Shown: positions 23,768-35,700 of the stretch, piece by piece
Layout of the letters: every line of letters starts with the position of its first letter
How positions within the stretch are numbered: the first letter of the stretch is position 1
Assembly: GCF_014202975.1 (NCBI RefSeq)
Contig: NZ_JACHHZ010000001.1
Coordinates: forward strand, 1 to 64,000
Length of the DNA: 64,000 nt
Reading direction: 5' to 3'
DNA from: Povalibacter uvarum
Lineage (GTDB): Bacteria > Pseudomonadota > Gammaproteobacteria > Steroidobacterales > Steroidobacteraceae
The notes under the pieces: model-generated
The model's input: the letters and a program-made list of their open reading frames with translations, nothing else
Databases searched by the model: none
What the model was told of the DNA's origin: nothing
Program-made: the position numbers and the translations under genes

Positions 23768-26700
23768 ATGGCTGCAATCGTCGCGGGTCATGGCTTGGGC
23801 CTGTTCAATACCTCCGCCGCCATTCTGGGCGGCAGTAGCTCGCTGGGTCTCGGGCTCCTCGGACAGGCGGGTGGTCGTTCGTTCGTCAACGCGGCCACGG
23901 GCAACCTGATCCTGCAGTTTCGCGACGAGCAACTCGCGGGGCGCGGCACCGACTTGCTGCACCTTCGCACCTACAACTCGCGCGGGGCGTGGAACGACGC
24001 CGACACGGACGGCTGGCGCTGGGACGGCGAACGTTCAGTGCGCTTCAGCGGCGTGGCGCCGAATCGGGCGGATACATCTGTCGTCCGGACGGACGGCGAC
24101 GGCAATGAGTCCACCTACAATTGGGATTCCGCACGCAACAAGTACGTGAGCACCGCCGGCGGCGGGGCGCATGACACGCTCGAGTTCGATCAGGATACGC
24201 AACAGTGGCTGTGGACCGAGGGCAGCTCGCGCGCGCAGGAGCGCTACGCTTCGGCGACGACCGATGGAGCGATCGGACGATTGGAGAGTCAGCGTGATCG
24301 CAGTGGCAATACGATCACGTACGGCTACGACGCGGCCAACCGGCTCAAGAACGTCACGGATCAGGCCAGCGGACAACGCATCGAGCTGATCTACGCGACG
24401 GTGCCAGGCACGTCGCACGTGCGGCTGCAGCGCGTGGATACGTACGAGAGCGCGAGCGATGCGACGCCCACCCGCGAAGTCGAGTACCGCTACGACAGCG
24501 CCGGTCGACTGGAGCAGGTGAGGACAGATCTGAACGCTGCAGGCGGCGTCTACGTAACGACGTACGCCTACGATGGTGCGAGCGAACGCATCGCGAGCAT
24601 CACGCAAAGCGACGGAAGCAGCGTCAGCTTCACGTACGACGCGCAGGGCCGCATTGCCACGGTGACTGATGCGAGCGGCGTGCAGACATTCTCTTATTTC
24701 ACGGATCCTCGCCGCACCGACGTGGTCGACGCACTCGGCCACGTGTGGAGCTTTTTCTATGACGATCAGGACCAGCTGATTGAGATGCGCAGTCCGGCGC
24801 CGCAGGCGAATGCCGAGCGGTTGTCGACGAAGTACGAGTACAACGATGCGGGCGATGTGTGGCGGATCATCGACGCGCGCGGCCACGCCGTGGTGTACGA
24901 GTACGACCAGAACGGCAACCGGACACTGGAGCGAGACGCGCTCGGTAATACGGTCAGTCGCACTTACAACGCGCAGAACCAGGTCTTGACGGAGACTCGC
25001 CGCCGCACCGCGAATGAGCCGTTCACGACGCGCTTCGTATATGACGGTGAGTCCCGGCTGCGCTTCGTCGTGTCCGCGGAAGGCCGCGTGAGCGAGAGCC
25101 GCTTCGGCAGTAACGGGCTCATGTCGCATGCCATCGAATACACCGGGGCCCGCTATGACGTTGCAGCGCTGGATCCCGGGTCGGGGTTGAACGAAGCGCA
25201 GCTCGTGAGCTGGGTCGGGGCGCTGCAGGACAAGGACGAAGTGCAGCTCACGCGGCTCGAGTACGACTACCGCGGCAATCTGTCGAAGCGCACCGCATAC
25301 GCGGTCGTGGACGAGGCCGGCGAAGGCGTGCTGGACGCGGCAGCGGTCGTCACGCAGTTCGTTTACAGCGGCTACGGCGAGCTGCTGCAGACGATTGCGA
25401 TGCGCGGTGCGACTCGCAGCGATGGCGACGAGCTCGCAAGTTATGCTTACGACGGGATGGGACGCGAAACCTCCCGTGTCGATCGCAATGGAACGACGAC
25501 GACGCAATACGACGGCGTGGCGCGGACGATCAGCATCCAGACCAGCGCAGGACTCACCGAAGTGCGCAGTTACGACGTGCGTGGGCGCCTGATCGGGGTC
25601 GCATTGAGCTCAGCTGCAGACGAGACCCGTACGACGACCTACGTGTACGACGCGGCTGGTCGGCAGCGCATGGTGATCGATGCGCAGGGCAATCGTCGCT
25701 TCAGCTTCTATGACGATGCCGGACGTCTCGTGCAGGAGGTCGATTCCGTTGGCGCCGTCACGGCTTACGAATATGACGCCGACAGCCGGGTCGTGAAGCA
25801 GACACGGTACGTCGATGCAGCGGACACGAGCGAATGGACGATCGGCGACCCGCCGGTTGTGACCAAGACGCAGCTGATCATCGGCGAGACGGGCGATGTG
25901 CGCGTCGACCCTGATCACGATCGCACGACGACACTCGAATACGACGCCGCGGGACGGCTCGTGCGCGAGATCGAGTCCGGCGGTACAGTTACTGAAACTG
26001 CCTATGACGGCGCCTCGCGGGCGATTTCTCGGCAGACGGTCGATCGCCTTACGCGCTACTTCTACGATCGCGACGGCAATCGCATCGGCATGGTCGATGC
26101 GCTCGGGTATCTCACCGAGTACAAGCTCGACGCGGCAGGACGCCTCGTGGAAACGGTGCGCTACGCAGCCCGGGCGAACGGGCAGAGCGGTGGCCGGCCG
26201 CAAGCGAACGAGTCACTGCCGCCTCTCGATGATGTACTCACGCTGTGGCGTCCCGCTGACGGGGAACGACTGTACAGCTATCGGTACTACGACGCGCAGG
26301 GTCGTCTCGTCGGCCACGTCGACGAACGGGGGTTTCTCACCGAGACCCTTTATGACGAGCAGGGCAATGCACAGCAGACCGTGCAATACATGGAGAGACT
26401 GATCGTTGCGCCCGATGACACGCTGACCAGTCTGAAAGAGCGTGCGGGGGAAGATCGCCGGATCACGACGGTCGAGTACGACGAGTTCGGGCGCGTGCAG
26501 CGTGCGGTTGCGCACGATGGGACAGTGACAAACCATGAGTATGACGAGGCTGGCCGACTCATCCGGCAGGTGCGCGCGGAAGGTTCGGAGCGTCAGCGCG
26601 GCGCCCGCATTCGCTACAACGCCTTCAATGAGATCACCGGCGAGGTCGGCGGGGTCGGTGACGCCTCGGGGCTGAGCACCGATGAGGCCATCGTCCAGTT

Positions 26701-29700
26701 CGGCATGCAGTACGTGTACGACACGCTCGGTCGTCGAATTCGCGGCCACGATTCCAAAGGCAATACCACGCTGTACTACTACGACAGCGAAGATCGACTG
26801 ACGCATACCGTCAAAGTCGTGAACGACGAGGAAGGCGTGCTTGCGGGTGAAGTCAGCGAGACGAGCTATACGACCTTCGGCCAGGTTGCGGCGACCCGCC
26901 GCTATGCGACGCGCTTGTCGGAAGCCGTCATGGATGAATTGCTGCTCGATGGCGGCGGAGGCGCTGTGGACGACACGCTGACCGCGCCTCTGGCGCTGAT
27001 CAGGGACAACGAGATCGACCAGCTCGCAGAGCATGAGTACGACGTTCGCGGGCAGTTCCGGCAGACGATGGACGCCGAGCGCTTCAAGACGACATTCGAG
27101 TACGACGTGTACGGTCAACTGTGGCAACAGACACGGGAGATCGTGCGGGCAAACGCGCGGGTCACCACGACTCAGTTCGACTACGACCTGCTCGGGCAGG
27201 TCATCGAGACGACCGGCGATTTGGGTGGGCTGAACCACACGACCAGCACTGAGTACGACGCATTCGGGCGCGTCGTGCGCACGGTCGACGGCGCAGGCAA
27301 AGCCACACGCACGCTCTATCACGACGGCGGCCGGTTCATCGAAGTCCGGGATCCGCTCGATCGGCGCGTGACGACGCAGTTCGATGCGCTCGGCCGCGTC
27401 TTCTCGGTGCGGCGTCGCATAGTGGGCGCTGGCGAACCGTACGTCCAGGAAACGACCTACCGGTACGACGATACAACCCGTGTCATGACCGTCACGACTC
27501 CGGAGGGCATTCGCGTCAGGACTACGCACACCGAGCACGGCGAAGTGCTGAGCATCGAGGACGGACGCGGCGCAGTGCGTTCGTTCGACTACGATGCAGA
27601 TGGACGACTGACGCAGCGTGTGGATGCGCGCGGGCAGATCGTCGAGCACAACACCTACGATAGCGCCGGCCGACTCATCGAAACGCGCGACGCGCGTGGC
27701 GTTGTTGTCCGGTATCGCTATGACGAACACAGCCGAGTGGTCGAGCGCACACTCGACCCGGGCGGCTTGAACGAGAGGACCCAGTACAGGTTCGATGCGC
27801 TGGGTCGTCAGATCCGCGTGACCGAGGTCGGAGCAGGCATCGAGCGGGTAAGTCAGCTCACTTACGACCGCAGCGGTCAGCTGCTGGAAGTGCTGCTCGA
27901 TCCGGAGGGTCTCGAGCTCACGACCACTTATGCGTATGACGGCCTCGGCAACGTCGTCACTGTACAGCGCGGCTCGCGTGCCGGTTCGGACCAGCGTGTG
28001 ACGCTGTACGAGTTCGACAACCTCGGTCGTCGCACCCACGAGAAGGTCGCGCTGCGCGTCATCGAGCGCACGCCGCCGGGGCCGATCGAGCATACCGAGT
28101 ACCTGACCACCGAGTACCGCTACGATGCCGCAGGCCGCGTAAGCCGCAAGATCGATGCCAAGGGCGCCAGCACCTGGTTTGTCTATGACGACGCCGGCCA
28201 GCTCACGTACACGGTGAATCAGCTCGGCGAAGTCAGCCGCAACTGGTATGACGAGCACGGCCAGGTCGTCCAGACACGCCGTTACGCGAGGAGTCTCACT
28301 TCGCAGCAGATCGCGCTGCTTGGCGATGTCGTGCTGAGCGTACCGGTGACCTCCGACGCACTCGGCGATCAGCGCAGCTACTTTGCTTACGACGAGGACG
28401 GACGGCAGCGCTACATGCTGCAGGCGTACTCCGGCGGCAACTGGGTCGTGAGCGAAAGCATCTACGATGCCAACGGGAACGTCGTCGAATCGCGGCGCTA
28501 CGATCAGTTCATGGTGCTGCCGGCAAACCTTGCCAGTGCGGACCGCCTGACCGATGACAGTGTCCGTACGGAGTTGCGCAGTCTGCGGTACTTCGAGGAG
28601 ACGCCTGCCTCGCTCGCCAGCGTGCAGCGCACGCGCTACGCCTATGACGCGAATGACCGGCTTCGCTTCACGGTCGATGCGCTGGGGGGTGTCGCCGAGA
28701 ATGTGTACGACAACGCCGGAAACGTCGTCAGCCGTGTGCGTTACGCCGTTCGTCCAGCGCTGAGCCAGTACAGCGAGTCGACGATCAACGCGGCTGTCAA
28801 TCGCGTGAGCGCGGACAATCACGTCTCGCACTATGCGTACGACCGCGCCGGCCGCATGGTCTATTCCGTGCGCGTCATGGCGAGCGATGCCGCCGGTCGC
28901 GGGACTCAGCACATCGTTTCGCGCAACCGCTATGACGCGCTCGGTCAGCTCGTGGCGACGATGCAGTATGCGCAGGCGGTTGGCCTGGTCAATGACTATG
29001 CCGCGGCCACGCTCGATGCGGCAGTGGCCGGGACGATCGAAGCCGATCCCGCCAATCGCAGTTCCTGGTTCGCGTACGACGATGCGGGACGCATGGAGTA
29101 TTCCGTGCGCCGGCTGTCTGCCGGCGAGCACATCGTCACGCGGCAGGTGTATGACGACACTGGCCTCGTGGTGCAGACGATCGCCTATGCCGACACGGTC
29201 GGCGCGCTGTCGAGTTTCGACAAAGCGGCGCTGGACGCGGCGGTACATCCGGGCGATCTCGATCGCGTTACCTCGTTCGTGTACGACTCCGCGGGGCGTC
29301 GGCGCTTCACCGTCGCCGCCGATGGCGCCCTGAGCGAGACGGTTTACGACGCACTCGGACAGATCGAAGAGCAGCGTCGATTCGCACTCACGATCCCCGT
29401 CCAGGCTACGCCGCCCGGCAGCGCGCCGGTGACGCCGACCGAGGCTCAGCTCGTCATGGTTCGTGGCGCGCGTGCGGTGGGCGACGCAATGATGACGCGC
29501 GGCGAGAAATACAGCTACGACGCCTCCGGCAGGGTGCTGTCGACGACGGATGCACTGGGCTTCACGCAATCCCAGACCTACAACGCGCTCGGGGACCGAA
29601 TCACCTTCAGGAACAAGAATGGGCACGAGTGGGACTACCGGTACGACCGTATCGGCCGCCTGCGTTCGGAGATTTTCAAGAAAGCCATCTATCAGCTCAG

Positions 29701-32700
29701 TAACGAAACTGCGCCCGGTGGCGAGCGCGAACTCGAGACGCGCTATGAATATGACGCCCTCGGCAATCTCAAGAATCGCTACGAAGCGTATGACACCGTC
29801 GATGTGCGCATGACGACGTTCATGTATGACCGTCTCGGACGTCAGACGGAGGTACATCTGCCGGGCTATTACAGCCCGGTCACGGGACGCGTCGAGCGGA
29901 CGAGCACACAAGGAAGCTTCCGGCGCATTCAGGAAACGAAGTATGACGCGCTCGGCAACGTCGTGCTGACGCGAACGCGCAGTGGTGCAAGTGCCTGGGA
30001 CACGAACTACCAGACCTTCGATCGTCTGGGCCGACTCGTGCATGGCATAGACGCGATGAACTACGTCACCGCGTTCACCTACAACGTATTCGACGAACAG
30101 CGCACAATGACGCGGCACAGTCTTGCAGTGACTGGAGCGCCCCGCGCGAGCCTCGGCTACTGGACCGCCGCCGAGATCGCGACGCAGATGACGGGGGATA
30201 CGTCAGCCAGAACGATCACTGCCGAGTACGACAATCTGGGCCGCAAGACGCAGGTCACGCAGCCGACGGCGACACGCTACTACTTCAATGGTGCGAACGC
30301 CGGCGTGAACCCGTACAGCGTTTCACCCGTCAGTTCCGCCGGCGTCACCAAGTACGCATACACGGTGTTCGGCGATCTGTTGCGCGAGTCGGTCAAGATC
30401 GACGACTCCGGCGCGAGCGGTCGCTGGCGCGACACGCGGCATTACTACGACGTCATGGGGCGCTCGACGCACACCGTCGATGCGCTCGGATACCAGACCG
30501 AACGCACGTATGACGCATTCGGCAATCTCACCGGGACCATCGAGTATGCGAACGCGGGTGCAGCGGGCCTCGATCTGCTGACGCCACCGGCTCGACCGAC
30601 GGTGCATATCGACGATCGAATCACTACCTTCATCTACGACACGCGCGACCAGCAGCGCGAGATACAGCGTAAAGGGCTGCGCTACTCCTATCGCAGCGGC
30701 GATGGATATGCCGATCAGTGGAATGATCGAAATACCGCGACCACCGTCGCGACGCTCACGTATGACGGCGAGGGTCGCGTCACTAGCCGCACTGATGCCA
30801 TGGGTTCGGTCACCACGACGATGTATAACGCGTTCGGTCAGGTGACGAAGGTCATCGAGCCGAAGCGCCAGGCGGCCACCACGCCGTCCGGCTCGGCGAC
30901 CGACCCGTTCCGCAACCGGCGCGAGATTTCGCCGATGACGGAGTACGCGCTCAACGCCTTCGGCCAGGTTGTCACGCAGAGGCGTAGCGCCGGCGTCGAT
31001 GCTAACGGCACGCCGATCGGCGGCCGCACGCTCGTCACCGAGAACGTCTATGACTTCTCCGGCAATCTGATAGCGACGAAGGATGCGCGCGGCTCGGTCA
31101 GAAATATGCGCATTGATCACGCCGGGCGCGTCACGCACGAGACGCAGGCGATCAATGTAACCCTGGATGGCTGGCGCACGCAGTCGCACACGATCGAGCG
31201 GCGTTACGCCTACGACAAGAGCGGCCAGCAGATCGCAGTGACCGACGTCTACAACGACGAGGGCGTCGCGAGGCAGAGCGGCAAACGCTGTGACTACAAC
31301 GCCTTTGGCGAGCAGACGGCGGAATACAAGGTATGGGGCGCCGCCAGCAGCGCTCTGATGTCGCTCGACAAGGCGCTCGTAGCCTCGTTCACCTACAGCA
31401 AGGCGGGGGAGCTCATTACCCGGGTTGGGCGCGATGGTGTGACCCAGTACTACTACGACCTGACGGGTCAGATGACGCGCCAGGAGCAGGTCGGCGCGGC
31501 GTTCCTGCGCACGATGGAGATCGGCTACGACGTACTCGGCCGCGCGAAGATCCAGCGGCTGCCGCGTACCGACGTGCTGCAATCGGCGACGTTCAACAGT
31601 TACATGCAAACGGTCTCCGCGTTCTCCGAGCAGTCGTACGATCGCTGGGGCAACGTCACCGAGCGCCGCAACGGTGGCTATGTGATTCTGAACACGGGCG
31701 AGGTGAAGCGCGAGCTCGAAAGCGTCGTCAGCTATGCGTACAACGCGGACGATCAGCTGATCGCCGAGCGCCTGCCGACGATCAACGTCGCGCGCGAGAA
31801 CGGTTCGCGATACGACGCATCCGTGGTGCATGAGCTGCGCTATGACATCCTCGGGCGCGTCGTGGACGAGCGCGACCGGCTCGAAGGTCAGTCGGCAGCG
31901 CTGCGCACGCGCATCAAGGAATACGACGCGCTCGGCCAGCTCACCTCTGAGTCGGACTATTCCGGTCGTAAGATTGAATATGTCTATGACGAGCACGGGA
32001 ATCGGGTCGGCACGCTCAATGCGCTGGGCGTCCTGCTCGTGGACGCGTTCGACGCGAACGGCAATGTGCTCAGTCGCAGTGTGATACGTCGCGTACGGCC
32101 CGACGGCAAGTACGATTCGTACGATAGCCGCAACCTGGCGCACCACGGTCAAGCCATCCTGTTGGCGCAGCATCTATACGATCAGGCGAACCGTCGCGTC
32201 GGCAGTGCGAGCATCGGCGGTTCCACCGAGACGAGCAGCGATGCTTTCTGGAGCTACGTGCAACTCGATGAGCGCGGGCTGGTGCGCGCTTCGCGCACGC
32301 CCGGCGGCCGCGTGATGAGCTACGGCTACGACGAGTTCGGCAATCGAACCAGCGAAATCGATGGGCTTCAGAACGGGCAGACGTGGACCTACAGCAAGTG
32401 GGACTACGTCATCGGTGAGCTCACCCAGAGCACGGTGCGTTCAGGCTCGACCGACGTTCGCACGACTACGTATCAATACAACGAGTTCGGTCAGCTGGCG
32501 ATCGAAAATCACGTGGGCATGGGCAGCCGCAGCTACGCCTATCACGGCAACGGCTTGCTCAGGCAGATCATCGAGGACGTCACCGAAGGCACATTCGGCG
32601 AGGCGGGCGGACAGGACTTTCTGCATACGGTCGAGATCTCGAACTACGACTACACGGTGAAAGGTGAGCGTGCGCGCGAGACCTACGAGCGCAGCGCCAC

Positions 32701-35700
32701 CGGTGAGGCACACGTATTCGACGAGTACGGCGACTATCTCGACGCAGTCCACGTAACGCTTCCCGGCGTTTCGCGCACGGTAACGATGAACTACGACGCA
32801 CTGGGCCGTCTGAATTCGGTGCGCATCCCGCCGGCGGCGGGCACGTCCCGTCCTGGCTCGTGGATCATCTACACGTACGATGAGTTCGGGAATCGGCGCA
32901 ACATCCTGGCGACCTATGAGCGCGCCGGCGGCGGCAGCGGCCTGAGCAACAAGTGGTTCCACTACGATGATGACGGCCGCATGACGGCCGTCGACCTCGC
33001 GCCTCCCGGAACGTCATCGAATGATGGCACGTACATCGAATACGACGAAGTGGGTCGCCGCAGATGGACTTCCCAGTGGACCCGTCGAATTCCCGGCGGC
33101 GGCTTTCCGATAGGCGATGACGTCGACGTCTTCACGAAGACGAACTACGCGTACAACGACCTCGGTCACCTGACGCAGATCACTGCAGTCGAAAGTTACA
33201 GTGACGGACGCCCCCCTTCGGCGGAGCGCCCCGTGCTCACGCAGGAGCTCGACAAGCGCGGGCTGGTGCTGATGCAGCGCGCGTATGGATTGAACGGCCA
33301 CCGGTCCGTCACCAGCACCACCTATAATGCCGATGGTCAGGTGTTCGGCACGTACGTGAACAAGTACGTGTACAACGAGTTCGATGCGGATAACTCCTCC
33401 GCAGCGACCAACTGGTACGACGCGGTCGGCAATATCGACTACTACACGTACGAACAGGGCGGAACGACCGAAGACGGCTTCATCGACACCTACGATTACG
33501 AGTACACCTCCGCGTTCGGCGGTTACAAGGAAACGCTCGTCACAGTGACCTCCACTATGGGGCCCTCGCGGCGCGCCTACACCGAGAGTCAGTACGACGC
33601 GCGCGGCCGGCTCGTGATCCAGCGCAAGGAGAACGGTGCGAACGGACGCCGCATGCTTACGTTCTCTTACGACAACGAGGGCCGCATTCTCACGAAACGC
33701 GATTCCGACTACATCAACGTGGTGCGCACGCAGGACTACTACTACGGCGACGGTCACGAAGTCGCGAGCGTCGGCAACATCTCGGGCAACCAGTTCAGCA
33801 ACGGCTTTACGCCGATCAGCGCTTCCTATCCGGGACTCACGCCGGGCTCGTATGTGGTCGCGCAGGGCGACTCGCTCGCGAGCATCGCAATGGCAGTGTT
33901 CGGCGACAGCCGGCTGTGGTATCTGATCGCCGACGCCAATAACATCAGCGCGTCGCCGAACGATCCGCTGCCCGCATCGGAGCACGGCAAGTCGTACGCA
34001 GTTCCGAACGTCGTCAGCAATCTGCACAACGACGCGAATACGTTCGCGCCGTATAACGCAGCCCGAATCATTGGCGACAGCACGCCGTATCCACCAGTGC
34101 CTGTTCCGTCATCGAGCGGTTGCACGGCGGTCGGCAAGGTGCTCGCAGCGGTCGTCATTACAGCGGTCGCTGTGGCAGTCACAGCGTATACCGGCGGCGC
34201 GATGGCCGGCCTCCTCAGTCATGGCGTGCTCGGCACTGTGCTGGGTGGGGCCGTCGGCGCGGCGGCGGGCAATGCAAGCGGACAACTCGTCGGCATGGGG
34301 CTCGGCGTGCGCGAGGACTTCGATGCCGAAGCGGTGGGCATGTCGGCCGCGCAGGGCGCGGTGAGCAGCGCCGTGAGTCTGGCGGCCGCACCGATCGCGA
34401 GCTGGAGCTCGACGGCAGGCGAACTCGCCGCAATTGCGGCGAACCAGGCGGGTAACTATGGCCTTGCTCGACTCACAGGCCAGGACCATACATTCCGTTG
34501 GCGCGATCTGGCCGGTGACCTCGCGGGCGCGTACGCCGGGGCGCGACTCGCAAAGTACGCCGATCTCTCGACGCTCGATTCGGGCTCCTTCAAGTTCGGT
34601 ACGCGCGCGACGCGCCAGTCGTTCTCGAATCTGGTTGGCGGGTTGGTAAAGCAGGACGTCAATTACGGCGGCGAAGGCCTGTTCGCGCCGTTCGGCGCGG
34701 AGCTGGCGCGCGGCTACAGGGAGCTGATCGCCGCGCCGACGGCGAAGCCGCGCGGCAAGTCCCAAGTGCAATCCACGCAGGTGGAGCTTGGAGATGCGGC
34801 CTTTGGCGCCGCGCTGACGCCGGCGTCCTATGAGAGGCAGACACTCGTCGGCGGGGATGAACAGTCGCTCGTCATGGATGAGGCGTACGCGATGGCGAGA
34901 GCGAATCCCGGAATGATCGTCCAGGTTCCCATGCCCGATGGCGACGTGAGAATGTTGAGCATCGACGCTGATGGGCAGGAGCACTGGGAGTCCTTCGATG
35001 AATCCATCTACCACACGCTGGTGGAAGGACCGCGCGATGACACCGACCATGGAAAGGCGCCCGACCCGGTGGTGAGCGCGAGCGCGAATATCCGAGCGCT
35101 GCTGGCTGTGGCCGAAGGCAGCGGCGCACCTGAGCCCATCACATCCGAGCCCTATACGCTCGATATGCTGCGGCGGGAAATTGCTGCGATGGACGAGCAG
35201 GAGCGCCAACGGGAGGAGGCACAGCGCCGCTGGTCCGACAACGGCCCGCTGTCGTTCCACGCAAATCCGGCACTGTCGCAGCGCGCCTCCATTGCGCAGG
35301 CACAATCGCTCATTCACGACTCGCGCTTCACGTTTGGCGAGGCGCATGCGGACGCCATCTGGTCGCCCTATCCGCGCACTTTCCCGTCGCCCTGGGCTAC
35401 CCCCTTCGCTGGCCTCGGCGGCAGCGGTATCGAGGAATTCTCGGTTCGCACATCGGTCGGCGACGCATACATGTACGACGGGCTGTCGACGAACAATCAG
35501 CACATCGATGACCTCGATCGGCTCGGCCGGGCGGGTTACACCGAAATCCACATGCTGGCGAACGGACATGGCAGCGCGAACGGGCGCACGCAGGCGGATG
35601 ATTCCTTCAAGGCGCAGTACGAGCGGGCGATCGTGCAAATCGAAGCCCGGCATCCGGGGTTGAAGGTGCACATGTACAGCCTCGGCAATCCGGCCGACCT

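Noticed and set aside
26213-30118. 1301-residue open frame antisense to the RHS gene
   Set aside because: It is exactly antisense to the YD repeats in the high-GC frame that mirrors codon third positions; the translation is a monotonous VIRVxGR-type pattern with no domain. It is a composition shadow.
30323-32173. 616-residue open frame antisense to the RHS gene
   Set aside because: Same cause as above; the repeats leave the antisense frame free of stops.
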